Positions 28,721 through 37,172 of a stretch of 64,000 bases of DNA are shown piece after piece. This DNA comes from Lachnospiraceae bacterium UBA7050. GTDB lineage: Bacteria > Bacillota > Clostridia > Lachnospirales > Lachnospiraceae. The translations under genes and the position numbers were made by a program. The stretch spans positions 4,532 through 68,531 of the forward strand of contig DLAJ01000008.1 in NCBI GenBank assembly GCA_002493905.1. The letters are read 5' to 3'. The first letter of the stretch is position 1. Every line of letters starts with the position of its first letter. The notes beneath the pieces are model-generated. The model had not been told where the DNA came from. It ran no database searches and saw only the letters and a list, made by a program, of their open reading frames with translations.

Positions 28721-28860
28721 CTCTTATTGTTCGATCGACCGCATATCATATTCATTCCATGATATGTAATCAACAATATTCGCTCAGGCTGGCACCTTCC
28801 TGTTACGGGGTTGCCGTGGCTTCATAGATCCTATGTATCTCCACCACTCTGAATAAGAGA
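28721..28860 (-). ncRNA. SAM-I (S-box) riboswitch
   Basis: Read on the minus strand, P1 is formed by CTCTTATT (28853-28860 end) and AATAAGAG (28721 end). Between them are the conserved S-box elements: CAGAGTGGTGGAG, then GATCTATGAAGCCACGGCAACC, then AAGGTGCCAGCCTGAGCGAAT, in the right order and spacing. A terminator follows, then metK. SAM binding should favour the terminator and reduce metK expression. Confidence 0.95.
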
Positions 28861-28947
28861 ATATCCCTCAAAAAAACGGGCGCAATATGAAGTTTTCTTA
28901 TCTGCTAATAACATACCTCAAACATCCACCTATGTCAATGGATTTGA

Positions 28948-28976
28948 TTGACAATAACGTAAAAAAATTTTATAAT
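28948..28976 (+). promoter_or_regulatory. Promoter of the HD-GYP gene
   Basis: -35 TTGACA (28948-28953), 17-nt spacer, -10 TATAAT (28971-28976): a perfect sigma-A consensus. Confidence 0.88.
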
Positions 28977-29019
28977 TTTATTAGCAGCATTGTTCAATTT
29001 TAACAAGGGAGGATTCGCT

Positions 29020-30093
29020 ATGAAACGACTAAGCACGCACGAATTGGTTCCGGGCATGGTCACGGCAGAGGACGTCTATAGCTACAGTGACCAGTTGATT
29101 CTTCCCAAGGGCCTTACCCTAACGGATAAAACGATCACTAAACTTGAATTTTATTCCATTCTATCCATCCGCATCGAGGATGAGATCAATGAGGCTATGG
29201 AGAGCCAGACTCCCAGTGCCTCCGTCTCGGAGCATGTCCAGAACAGCCCCGAGTTTCAGGCGTTCAAACATTACTTTGACGAATCGCTGATCGGATTTAA
29301 GAGCAGCCTTAACGATATTGTGGAAAACAATGCGCCGATCGATACGGACGCAATGCTTGAACAGGCGCTGTCATTGATGGAAACCAAAAAGGCTTCCTTT
29401 AATGTCTTTACCATGCTGCAAAGTATGCGTTCCTATGACGATCTGACCTATGCGCATTCCATGAATGTTGCGCTGATCTGCAATATTTTTGCGCGGTGGC
29501 TCCACTTCCCGCAGGATGAGATTGAGCTTGCAACACTCTGCGGCATGCTGCACGATATCGGCAAACTCGTCATTCCCGATCAGATCATCAAAAAGCCCGC
29601 CAAGCTGACGGAAGAGGAGTTTTCCATTATCAAAACGCACCCCTATGAAGGCTACAAGATTCTGCGCGCACAAAGCGTAAACGATCATGTGTGCAATGCA
29701 GCGCTGATGCATCACGAACGCTGCGACGGTACCGGATATCCGCTCGGGCTTGTTGGCAACAAAATTGACAAATATGCGAAGATCGTCTCAATTGCCGACG
29801 TCTATGACGCCATGACAAGCGCACGTATTTACCGCGGTCCGCTCTGTCCGTTTGAAGTCATCGACATTCTTGTTTCCGAGGGTCTTCAAAAATACGATCC
29901 CGGATACTATATGACGTTTATGAATAATGTCGTAACAACCTATCTGCTCAACCGCGTCCGCTTAAGCGATGGCAGAGAGGGGGAAGTCGTCTTTATCAAT
30001 CCGAATAATCCTGCACGTCCCACTGTACAGGTGGGCGGAACGTTCATTGATCTCTCCAAGGAGGCGGCGTTATCCATTGTGGAGATTGTATAA
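29020..30093 (+). CDS. HD-GYP domain protein (candidate cyclic-di-GMP phosphodiesterase)
   Basis: 357 residues from the ATG at 29020 (AAGGGAGG). An N-terminal DUF3391-like segment (about 1-60, LVPGMVTAEDVYSYSD) precedes the HD-GYP domain (about 130-310): HSMNVALICN, LHDIGK, the HHERCDGTGYPLG motif including GYP, and DVYDAMTSAR. HD-GYP proteins hydrolyse cyclic dinucleotides using a di- or tri-metal centre; all main ligands appear present. There is no receiver or membrane domain, so it is cytoplasmic. It is a single-gene unit between a perfect promoter and a strong terminator. Confidence 0.93.
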   Translation: MKRLSTHELVPGMVTAEDVYSYSDQLILPKGLTLTDKTITKLEFYSILSIRIEDEINEAMESQTPSASVSEHVQNSPEFQAFKHYFDESLIGFKSSLNDIVENNAPIDTDAMLEQALSLMETKKASFNVFTMLQSMRSYDDLTYAHSMNVALICNIFARWLHFPQDEIELATLCGMLHDIGKLVIPDQIIKKPAKLTEEEFSIIKTHPYEGYKILRAQSVNDHVCNAALMHHERCDGTGYPLGLVGNKIDKYAKIVSIADVYDAMTSARIYRGPLCPFEVIDILVSEGLQKYDPGYYMTFMNNVVTTYLLNRVRLSDGREGEVVFINPNNPARPTVQVGGTFIDLSKEAALSIVEIV

Positions 30094-30094
30094 G

Positions 30095-30142
30095 AAAAGA
30101 GAAAAACCGCCCCTGTAAGGAGCGGTTTTTCTCTTTTCTTTT
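30095..30142. terminator. Bidirectional terminator between HD-GYP gene and murA
   Basis: Long stem AAAAGAGAAAAACCGC/GCGGTTTTTCTCTTTT around a short loop, with A and T tracts on both sides, so it can serve both convergent genes. Confidence 0.93.
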
Positions 30143-30159
30143 ATCCTCTTCTGATTCAA

Positions 30160-31452
30160 TCAGCTTACTTTCAATTGAAACTTCTTTAGCTGCGTCTCGT
30201 CAGATATGCGTTCAATCTGCGCGCCAAGCGACTGAAGCTTATATTCTAAATCCTCATAACCGCGTTCAATGTATTTAATCTCATCAATTGTCGAAAAACC
30301 ATCCGCCGCAAGAGCAGCAATGACAAGCGCTGCGCCGGCGCGAAGGTCAGGAACCGTCATTCCTGCGCCAAGGTACTTCGGAACCCCGTCAATGATCGCC
30401 GTCGTGCCTTCCACCTTAATCTCGGCTCCCATTTTGGTCAGCTCATCGACATATTTGAAACGATTTTCAAAAATACTCTCCGATACAATACTCATTCCAT
30501 TCGCAAGCCCTAATACTGCCACAATCTGAGGCTGCATGTCAGTTGGAAATCCGGGATATGGAAGTGTCTTAACCTGTGTATTATGCAGGCGCTTTGCCGC
30601 AACAACCCTGACGGCATCATCCGACTCCTCGACCTCACAGCCAATCTCGATCAGCTTTGCCGTGATGGATTCTAAATGCTTCGGGATAACATTTTTAACC
30701 GTTACATCACCCTTTGTGGCGGCGGCTGCCATCATAAAAGTTCCCGCTTCAATCTGATCCGGAATAATCATATATTCCGTTTTGTGGAGCTTTGCAACCC
30801 CTTTAATCCTTATGACATCCGTTCCTGCGCCCTTAATATTAGCACCCATGGAATTCAGGAAGTTCGCCAGATCGACAACATGCGGCTCCTTGGCTGCATT
30901 CTCGATGATCGTCTTTCCCTCCGCCATACTTGCCGCCATCATGACATTGATCGTCGCTCCGACCGAAACCTTATCCATAAAAATGTGATTTCCTGTCAAA
31001 TGCTTTGCCTCTGCAACAATCGCGCCGTGGACGATGCGCACATCGGCGCCCAGCGCCTTAAATCCCTTAATATGCTGGTCAATCGCACGGATGCCGATAT
31101 TGCATCCGCCCGGAAGCGGAACTTCCGCATGCTTGTATTTTCCAAGAAGTGCGCCGATCAGATAATAGGAAGCACGAATCCGCTTCATAAACTCATCTTC
31201 AATGACCAGATTATGAATCTGAGCTCCGTTAATCTTGACAGAATGTCTGTCAGTCTTGGTAATAACGGCTCCAATACTCGACATCGCCTGCATCAGTACA
31301 TTGGTATCCCGGACGTCCGGTACATTCTCTATCAAGACCGTCTCGTCCGTCATAATGGCGGCCGCCAAAATCGCAAGCGCTGCATTCTTTGCCCCTCCGA
31401 TCTCGACTTCACCCACAAGGGGCGTGCCTCCTTTAATTGCGTATTGATCCAT
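30160..31452 (-). CDS. murA: UDP-N-acetylglucosamine 1-carboxyvinyltransferase
   Basis: 430 residues from the ATG at 31452 (GAGGTG, 6 nt spacing). Substrate motif GGAKNAALAILAA (about 15-27), and the catalytic loop LPGGCNIGIRAID (near 118) with the cysteine that phosphoenolpyruvate and fosfomycin attack. It performs the first committed step of peptidoglycan synthesis in the cytoplasm. Clostridia often have two MurA forms; I cannot tell which this is. Confidence 0.97.
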   Translation of the reverse strand: MDQYAIKGGTPLVGEVEIGGAKNAALAILAAAIMTDETVLIENVPDVRDTNVLMQAMSSIGAVITKTDRHSVKINGAQIHNLVIEDEFMKRIRASYYLIGALLGKYKHAEVPLPGGCNIGIRAIDQHIKGFKALGADVRIVHGAIVAEAKHLTGNHIFMDKVSVGATINVMMAASMAEGKTIIENAAKEPHVVDLANFLNSMGANIKGAGTDVIRIKGVAKLHKTEYMIIPDQIEAGTFMMAAAATKGDVTVKNVIPKHLESITAKLIEIGCEVEESDDAVRVVAAKRLHNTQVKTLPYPGFPTDMQPQIVAVLGLANGMSIVSESIFENRFKYVDELTKMGAEIKVEGTTAIIDGVPKYLGAGMTVPDLRAGAALVIAALAADGFSTIDEIKYIERGYEDLEYKLQSLGAQIERISDETQLKKFQLKVS

Positions 31453-31789
31453 AACGCACCTCATCTATCTCTAATCTATGCATATCATTATTATATGCAG
31501 GAAAGCATAAATCCTGCACCCTATCTTGCGGTTTGATCTGCATTTTGCATATAAAACCACCAAATCCGCCGATCACCTATGCGCCTATTATAGCGCAGAT
31601 GGCTCTTCGTGTAAATCAGAACTTTTGAACAAAGTCTAAACGTCAAACAGCATATCATTTCACCAAATTGTGCACAACGATAAAGAATCCGCAGAGCGGA
31701 TTCTTTATCGTTGTAAAAATTCCTATCAGTCAGCGAATACAGCCGTGCACGTCCCTGTCAGACGCTGCTTCGTCTATCACCACACAATT
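31453..31789. other. 337-bp gap between murA and the M23 gene
   Basis: It holds the murA promoter (31587-31615, minus) and a perfect hairpin, CAACGATAAAGAATCCGC-aga-GCGGATTCTTTATCGTTG (31674-31713), probably ending the M23 transcript. No gene was seen. Confidence 0.8.
31587..31615 (-). promoter_or_regulatory. murA promoter
   Basis: Minus-strand -35 TTTACA (31610-31615), 17-nt spacer, -10 TATAAT (31587-31592). Confidence 0.8.
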
Positions 31790-33385
31790 TTAATCCAGAT
31801 ATGAAAGCGGATTGACCTGTGTTCCTCCTATCAGCATCTCAAAATGCAGATGCGGCCCGGTACTCCGCCCGGTATTGCCCGAGTAAGCAATTGCCTGTCC
31901 CTGCACCACATACTGTCCGGGGCTGACAAGCACCCGGCTGCAGTGCCCATATCTCGTCTGTCTGCCATCGGGGTGGTTAATATACACCACATATCCATAT
32001 CCGCTCGCCCATCCGGCCCTTGCAACGGTTCCCGACGAGGATGCCATAACCGTTGTTCCGATCGGTACTGCCCAGTCAACGCCTTTATGATTTGTAGAAG
32101 CCCCCTTCGTGGGTGCGGTCCTGCTGCCAAATCCGGAGGTAAGACGTCCTCCGTATATCGGCTTAATATAGGAAGGCGGAATAATTGTTCCACGCTCGAC
32201 GATCTTTGCCACCGCCTCGATCGTGACCTCTTCCATGAGGATTTCCCGTCCCTGTTCCTCCGTATTCTTATAGCTGATATTCGCTACCACCTTGCGGTGG
32301 CCCTGAGACGGCTCCTGCAGCGTCACCTGCTGGGTCGTATACCAGCTGTCGTTATCAATGTAAATAATATCCGCATCATAATCTTCTTCATAATAGCTCT
32401 GCTCGCTCCAAAGAACGGACAATGCAGGCTCAGGAACGGTAATAACCAGCTCATCATCGATATGAAGGATCGAATTTTGATCCCGCAGCTTGTCCGGATT
32501 CATGGCGATCAGCTCTTCCATCGGCAGATCAAACATCATAGAAATTTCCGAAAGCGTATCGCCCGGCTGAATCGTATAAAGCTGCTGCACATCCTGATTT
32601 TCCGTAATCAATGCGATCGCCGTATCAACATCAGTCAGTTCATCCTGCGGCAGATATGCCTCTACCACCTCAATATCCTCGCTGTATTCCATATCGGAGA
32701 TACCGAGGTCAAAGTCCGAAAAGTCCTGCGCTTCCTGCTCCTGTTCCTGGTTCATCGCTTCCTCAAAAAAGGTTTCCACCCCGGCATCGGTCAGAATTTC
32801 TTCCGGTTCTTCTTCCTCTGCGGCTTCCTCTTCCTTTTTTATATTCGTGATGACCGGCGTCAGCACGTTCAGCTCCCGGTTGGGGTCCAGCGCAAGCGAC
32901 AGTTCATACTCCCCCTCCGGATCATATTTGCGCAGCGCAGTATCCAAAAGCTGATGGACTTCTTCCGTACTTGCCAGATTTACGGTCGTCTCGTTTACCT
33001 TTACGGTATAAGAGCGCTGCATGGTTTCCTGTCTCGTCTCTTTTAATGCGTCATAAATCCGCGCGCGGACCGTCCCCTCATCATCAACCCGGCCAAAGAA
33101 AACCTCCTGCCCGACAATCTCCACATCCGTATCCATAAAAACAAGTTCTGGTGAAGATATGGCAATCGAACGGCGCGCTTCTCTGATGAAACGGTCAACC
33201 TTTTCCTCGGAGTCCACTGTTCCAACCTGCTCGCCATTCACAGTTACGGTAAAAAAGTTATTCCCCGTGCTCTGCAATTTGGTATAATAAGGTAAGAAAA
33301 ACGCATATAGGGCAAGCGCAAACCAGATTGTCTTCATATAAGTGACGCGCAGCCTTTTATAATATTTTGTAAGCAGTCTCATCAT
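31790..33385 (-). CDS. M23 peptidase with LysM and G5 domains
   Basis: About 531 residues. One N-terminal membrane helix (YMKTIWFALALYAFFLPYY), an extended region with repeated small domains, an acidic Glu-rich segment, a LysM (YTIQPGDTLSEISMMF), a G5 domain (GREILMEEVTIEAV) and a C-terminal M23 domain with HKGVDW and HLHFEM zinc/catalytic residues. It probably cleaves peptidoglycan cross-links outside the membrane. The start is uncertain: the promoter at 33470-33498 rules against the first ATG at 33454; 33409, 33385 and 33382 remain possible. Confidence 0.93.
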   Translation of the reverse strand: MMRLLTKYYKRLRVTYMKTIWFALALYAFFLPYYTKLQSTGNNFFTVTVNGEQVGTVDSEEKVDRFIREARRSIAISSPELVFMDTDVEIVGQEVFFGRVDDEGTVRARIYDALKETRQETMQRSYTVKVNETTVNLASTEEVHQLLDTALRKYDPEGEYELSLALDPNRELNVLTPVITNIKKEEEAAEEEEPEEILTDAGVETFFEEAMNQEQEQEAQDFSDFDLGISDMEYSEDIEVVEAYLPQDELTDVDTAIALITENQDVQQLYTIQPGDTLSEISMMFDLPMEELIAMNPDKLRDQNSILHIDDELVITVPEPALSVLWSEQSYYEEDYDADIIYIDNDSWYTTQQVTLQEPSQGHRKVVANISYKNTEEQGREILMEEVTIEAVAKIVERGTIIPPSYIKPIYGGRLTSGFGSRTAPTKGASTNHKGVDWAVPIGTTVMASSSGTVARAGWASGYGYVVYINHPDGRQTRYGHCSRVLVSPGQYVVQGQAIAYSGNTGRSTGPHLHFEMLIGGTQVNPLSYLD

Positions 33386-33469
33386 CGTTTCCACGGATAA
33401 CGTCTGCATAAAAACAGCGCAGCCTTTACCCTCATCGGTGTCATTTTGTAACATTTTCGTAACAAATAC

Positions 33470-33498
33470 ATTCTAGCAATATTTTGAACGCTTGTAAA
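33470..33498 (-). promoter_or_regulatory. Promoter of the M23 peptidase gene
   Basis: Minus-strand -35 TTTACA (33493-33498), 17-nt spacer, -10 TAGAAT (33470-33475). Transcription would begin near 33462. Confidence 0.65.
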
Positions 33499-33589
33499 GT
33501 AAAATACGGTGCAAAGAAAAAAGATTGTAAAATCATAATCCAATTTCTAAACTGCTCCGAAAGGAGAAGCTGCAGCATGGAGGCCAAGC

Positions 33590-34825
33590 ATGGATAAACT
33601 GTTTTTTCATATTGACGTCAACTCCGCATTTTTAAGCTGGACTTCGGTCGAAAACCTGAAAACCGGAAAAGGTATCGATCTGCGCACAGTTCCATCCATT
33701 ATCGGCGGAGATTCCTCCAAACGCCACGGCATTGTGCTCGCGAAATCCATCCCCGCAAAAAAATACCATATTGAGACGGCGGAGCCGATCGGCAGCGCCC
33801 TGAAAAAATGTCCCTCCCTCATCATCGCGCCGCCTGACCACGCAATGTATCAGCGCTATTCCCAAGCATTAATGGAACATCTCGCCTCGTTCTGCCCCGA
33901 CTTAGAGCAGGTCAGCATTGACGAATGTTATATGGACTACACGCCTATCGCTTCACACTATGACTCGCCGGCCGCCGCTGCTGCGCTCATCAAAGATTCT
34001 GTTTACGAAAAGCTCGGCTTCACGGTCAATGTCGGAATTTCCGACCGTAAGGTACTCGCAAAAATGGCATCCGATTTCCGCAAGCCGAATCTTGTCCATA
34101 CGCTTTTTTGCAGCGAGCTCCGGACGAAATTATGGCCGCTCCCGATATCCCGCCTTTTTCTGTGCGGGCGTTCCAGCGTGGAAACGCTTTCAAAGCTTGG
34201 CATCGTCACGATCGGCGACCTCGCTTTATCTAATCCCGCCATCGTGACTGCGCACTTAAAAAGCCACGGTCAGACACTTTGGAATTATGCAAACGGCATA
34301 GACGATTCCGAAGTCGTTACACAGGAAACCGAGGCAAAAGGAATCGGCAATTCTACAACGCTCTCAGCCGATGTGACGGACCTGCCCGCTGCGCGTCTCG
34401 TTTTACTGTCACTCTCCGAATCGGTAGCCGCAAGGCTGCGCGAGGCTAAAAAGCGCACGCTCTGCGTGACTGTCGAGATTAAATATGCCTCTTTTACGTC
34501 GGTATCGCACCAGACCATCCTCCATGCGCCGACCGACAGCACGGATTCCATCTATGAAACCGCCTGCCGGCTCTTTGACGAACTTTGGAACAATGAGCCC
34601 GTGCGCCTGCTTGGTATCCGCGCCACTAAATTGTGCGCTGCAGACGAACCCGTCCAGCTCAGCCTGTTTGATCTGCCCGCCGGGTCCGGACAGTCATGCC
34701 CTGACAGCGAAAAACGCCAAAAACTCGACAAAGCTCTTGATTCCATCCGCAGCCGCTACGGAAACGACTCCATTGTGCGCGGTTCCCTTTATCAGCCGAA
34801 AAAAAAGAGTTCCGCTGACACGTAA
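33590..34825 (+). CDS. dinB: Y-family DNA polymerase (DinB/UmuC type)
   Basis: 411 residues. Catalytic motif FFHIDVNSAFLSW (5-17), SIDECYMDYT (near 108) with the acidic pair, a helix-hairpin-helix thumb, and a little-finger domain. Near the C-terminus, VQLSLFDL is a textbook beta-clamp binding motif (QxxLF). It performs translesion synthesis. The size and motifs suit the Pol IV-like or ImpB/MucB group; no lexA-like box was identified upstream. The end of the gene overlaps a hairpin with the AAAGAGTT stem. Confidence 0.92.
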   Translation: MDKLFFHIDVNSAFLSWTSVENLKTGKGIDLRTVPSIIGGDSSKRHGIVLAKSIPAKKYHIETAEPIGSALKKCPSLIIAPPDHAMYQRYSQALMEHLASFCPDLEQVSIDECYMDYTPIASHYDSPAAAAALIKDSVYEKLGFTVNVGISDRKVLAKMASDFRKPNLVHTLFCSELRTKLWPLPISRLFLCGRSSVETLSKLGIVTIGDLALSNPAIVTAHLKSHGQTLWNYANGIDDSEVVTQETEAKGIGNSTTLSADVTDLPAARLVLLSLSESVAARLREAKKRTLCVTVEIKYASFTSVSHQTILHAPTDSTDSIYETACRLFDELWNNEPVRLLGIRATKLCAADEPVQLSLFDLPAGSGQSCPDSEKRQKLDKALDSIRSRYGNDSIVRGSLYQPKKKSSADT

Positions 34826-34831
34826 CTCTTT
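34799..34831 (-). terminator. Hairpin terminator downstream of the flavin reductase gene
   Basis: Minus-strand AAAGAGTTAC ... GGAACTCTTT followed by TTTTTT. It overlaps the 3' end of the convergent dinB gene. Confidence 0.6.
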
Positions 34832-34935
34832 CCCCCGCTTTCTATTGTTCTCTCACAAACAGTTCCTTACTCCTGCGCGAACAACCCTCTTTCGTCGTGC
34901 GTAAAACTTGTCTTCCGGTAGTTTCCCGCCCCGTA

Positions 34936-35502
34936 TCAGCGCTTCTTTTTCACGCTGAAACCGAATTTCCCAACCGCCGCCCCAAGTTCGTAATAGGTGC
35001 CGTGCGAATAAATAACCGGCTCCGCCCGATCCAGATGAAACGTATTGTTTTCATCCATATAAGCCTCGTCCACAAGCACCGCCTCTACGGTACCAATGAA
35101 CATATCATGCGTACCAAGTGCAAGCTTTTTTGTCACTCTGCATTCAATATTAACCGGGCTTTCCTTAACATAGGGCGCACGCACTTTTGTCCCTTTTACA
35201 GGTGTTAACCCCGCGCGCTCCCACTTATTTTCATCTCTTCCGCTCCTCACGCCGCAGTAATCCGCGGCGCGCGCCAGCCGCTTCGTCGTCAGATTGACGA
35301 CAAATTCTCCTGTCTCCTCCAACATATGGTAAGAATAACGCTCAGGGCGCACGGAAACCGATACCATCGGCGGATCGGAGCAGACTGTTCCCACCCAGCT
35401 TGCCGTAAACAGATTCGGCACCCCCTCCTTATCCGCCACGCTGATCAGCACAGCAGGAATTGGATAGAGCATATTTCCCGGCTTCCATATTTGTTTTCCC
35501 AC
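34936..35502 (-). CDS. Flavin reductase family protein
   Basis: 188 residues with the FMN-binding split-barrel of the flavin reductase-like family: PAVLISVADKEGVPNLFTASWVG (about 16-38, the FMN phosphate region), PPMVSVSVRPERYS, and GEFVVNLTT. A C-terminal segment HDMFIGTVEAVLVDE completes the barrel. Members reduce flavins or bind FMN as redox carriers; the substrate is unknown. It is cytoplasmic, with no obvious partner gene. Confidence 0.9.
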   Translation of the reverse strand: MGKQIWKPGNMLYPIPAVLISVADKEGVPNLFTASWVGTVCSDPPMVSVSVRPERYSYHMLEETGEFVVNLTTKRLARAADYCGVRSGRDENKWERAGLTPVKGTKVRAPYVKESPVNIECRVTKKLALGTHDMFIGTVEAVLVDEAYMDENNTFHLDRAEPVIYSHGTYYELGAAVGKFGFSVKKKR

Positions 35503-35529
35503 AAGCTATGCCGCCCCTTTCTCTTCCCG

Positions 35530-36510
35530 CTAAAACTTCGGCAGAACGTCAAATATCCACGCTGCCCAAATTCCGATATTAGCAAGCGATGCAATCAATG
35601 TCAGGATAACAAGCGCCTTTAAGCCCGACACTTTCTTTTCCGTTTGGGCAAGCTGTCCCTTATACTCTGCCAGAGAGGCCGCAGCCGCCTCGGCAAGTTT
35701 TTTATTTTCATCCGCGACCGCCGCCTGTACATTGCGGTAAACTTTCACATTTTCTTTATGTACATGATCGGTCAGTTCTTCCTTGGCAGCGTTCAGCTTC
35801 GCTTCAAATCCCTCCGGAGCATTGTCCACGGAAAGCCGCTCTGCAATTTCATCCAGAGTCGGACGGCTCTCCACCTTCTGCGCTACTTCCTCAATTGCCG
35901 CACGGTAATCGAGTTTCGAAGCAATTTCGTCCGCCGTCGGCTGCTGCCCAAGTCTTGCTGCAATCTCGTCCAGTGTCGGCTGCTGCCTAAGCCTTACCGT
36001 AATTTCATCCAACCGCTCGCCATAATCAAACTTCTCCAAAAGCTCCGCCGATAAAGACTGCGTTTCAAGCTTTGCTGCGATCCCATCAAGAGCAGGGCGC
36101 AGATTCAGGCGGTTTTCCAATGCATCGAGCCGCTCCATCGTCTCAAGCTTCGCCATCGTAATCTGCTTTGTCTGTGTCGCAAGCTTCTGTGACAATTCTT
36201 CAAGCTGCTCCATGCTGACGCCCGTTACCTGCGGCTCCCCCTCGCCTCTGACAGACTCCTGAAGTCTCTCCGCATCCGGCGCATTCTTAATCCGTGCATT
36301 CTCGGCATCGATCATCGCCTGTAGATTGTCTGCAAGCTCCAGATTTTTCAAATTAAGCTTGCGGATTTCCTGCAGTCTTAAGTCATACTCGGCAACCTGC
36401 ATGCGCAGGCGCTCTAATTCCTTTTCTTCCGCCGCCTCATTCGCTTTGATCATATCCTGCGCCGTAAATTTCTGTGCAATTTTATCCGTAAAACTATCCA
36501 TGTTTTTCAC
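35530..36510 (-). CDS. Coiled-coil, tail-anchored protein with internal repeats
   Basis: About 326 residues from a GTG at 36510 (AAAGG, 6 nt spacing); ATG at 36501 is the alternative. Residues 30-130 are coiled coil. Residues about 150-260 consist of tandem units of about 18-20 residues around the phrase P(T/A)LDEIA(A/E)(R/K)L, for example QQPTLDEIAARLGQ then QQPTADEIASKLDY then SRPTLDEIAERLSV, resembling apolipoprotein-like amphipathic helices. One hydrophobic helix (LKALVILTLIASLANIGIWAA) lies at the C-terminus. No enzyme motif was seen. It is probably a membrane-attached structural or scaffold protein; I do not recognise a named family. Confidence 0.75.
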   Translation of the reverse strand: MKNMDSFTDKIAQKFTAQDMIKANEAAEEKELERLRMQVAEYDLRLQEIRKLNLKNLELADNLQAMIDAENARIKNAPDAERLQESVRGEGEPQVTGVSMEQLEELSQKLATQTKQITMAKLETMERLDALENRLNLRPALDGIAAKLETQSLSAELLEKFDYGERLDEITVRLRQQPTLDEIAARLGQQPTADEIASKLDYRAAIEEVAQKVESRPTLDEIAERLSVDNAPEGFEAKLNAAKEELTDHVHKENVKVYRNVQAAVADENKKLAEAAAASLAEYKGQLAQTEKKVSGLKALVILTLIASLANIGIWAAWIFDVLPKF

Positions 36511-36665
36511 CCATACCCTTTCTTCCTGTGTTCCTATTACCCCCGCATACCACTGCCAAAAATGAATGTCTGCTTTGCGGTCTGCCTGAAAACCTCGCAA
36601 AGCCGCGCTCACGCGCTTCCTGTCCGGTTCCCGCCGAACCTTTGCTCGATAACGGCGCTGCACCT

Positions 36666-36754
36666 ATTATATCATGAATCGTAGATTCATGATCGACATT
36701 CGCCGCTCGCCGAATGAGCAAGCTCATTCTTCTCGCTAACGCTCATTATATCAT
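36666..36754. mobile_element. Palindromic element flanked by 10-bp direct repeats
   Basis: ATTATATCAT occurs at 36666-36675 and 36745-36754. Between them are hairpins ATCATGAATC-gta-GATTCATGAT and GAATGAG-caag-CTCATTC. The layout is that of a tiny non-autonomous insertion, but no other copy was seen in the window. Confidence 0.5.
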
Positions 36755-37017
36755 ACACATTGTATTCTCTCAAGTTCTTTCGTGCTTTGTGCAATCTGCA
36801 CTATGATTTTTTTATTTTCTTTTTCATTTTATAAACATTAACCAATCATTCACGATTCGTTCACGGTTTGTTCATAATCTGACGCTATACTTATAATCAA
36901 TAAAACAAATCATTTCCGTTGTGATTTTCATTATTTTTTTCATAATAAGCCGGGGTGCCGAAAGGTGCTCCGGCACTCCTCATTTTATGGCATTTTATGG
37001 GAAACATTTTACGAAAA

Positions 37018-37105
37018 AAAGAAAGAGTTCCGCCAGTTGAACGAACCTCCCTTCGTCAGGCTTTGGGTCTGACGAAGGGAAGCGCTTCAAAAGTGAAACT
37101 CTTCT
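37018..37105. repeat. Nested hairpin element
   Basis: Inner arms CCCTTCGTCAG/CTGACGAAGGG around a 9-nt loop, outer arms GAAAGAGTT/AACTCTTC with one bulge. It is not next to a clear stop codon; function unknown. Confidence 0.65.
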
Positions 37106-37148
37106 TGATCTCATTTTTCAGAAAAAAATCGGTCCGGCAAATCAAAAG

Positions 37149-37172
37149 CCCATTAACGGACCCCGTTAATCC
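37149..37172 (-). terminator. Terminator overlapping the (p)ppGpp synthetase stop
   Basis: Minus-strand ATTAACGG-ggt-CCGTTAAT followed by GGGCTTTTGATTT; the stem includes the TAA stop. Confidence 0.65.

Larger units (their letters stand above)
28626..29019. other. 394-bp regulatory gap between divergent metK and HD-GYP genes
   Basis: It holds the metK leader (SAM-I riboswitch and terminator, minus strand) and the HD-GYP gene promoter (plus strand). No gene was seen in it. Confidence 0.9.
36511..37165. other. 655-bp intergenic region with structured repeats
   Basis: No convincing gene. It contains the palindromic element with 10-bp direct repeats (36666-36754), an AT-rich stretch (36760-36950) and a nested hairpin element (37018-37105). 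A frame of 82 codons at 36955-37203 overlaps the hairpins and lacks coding features. Confidence 0.7.

Noticed and set aside
30676..31536. A 286-codon plus-strand frame opposite murA
   Set aside because: MurA is recognisable in full on the other strand, including the catalytic cysteine loop; the antisense frame is a shadow.
33386..33454. Start of the M23 gene at the first ATG (33454)
   Set aside because: The promoter at 33470-33498 would start transcription at about 33462, leaving almost no leader, and no ribosome site precedes this ATG.
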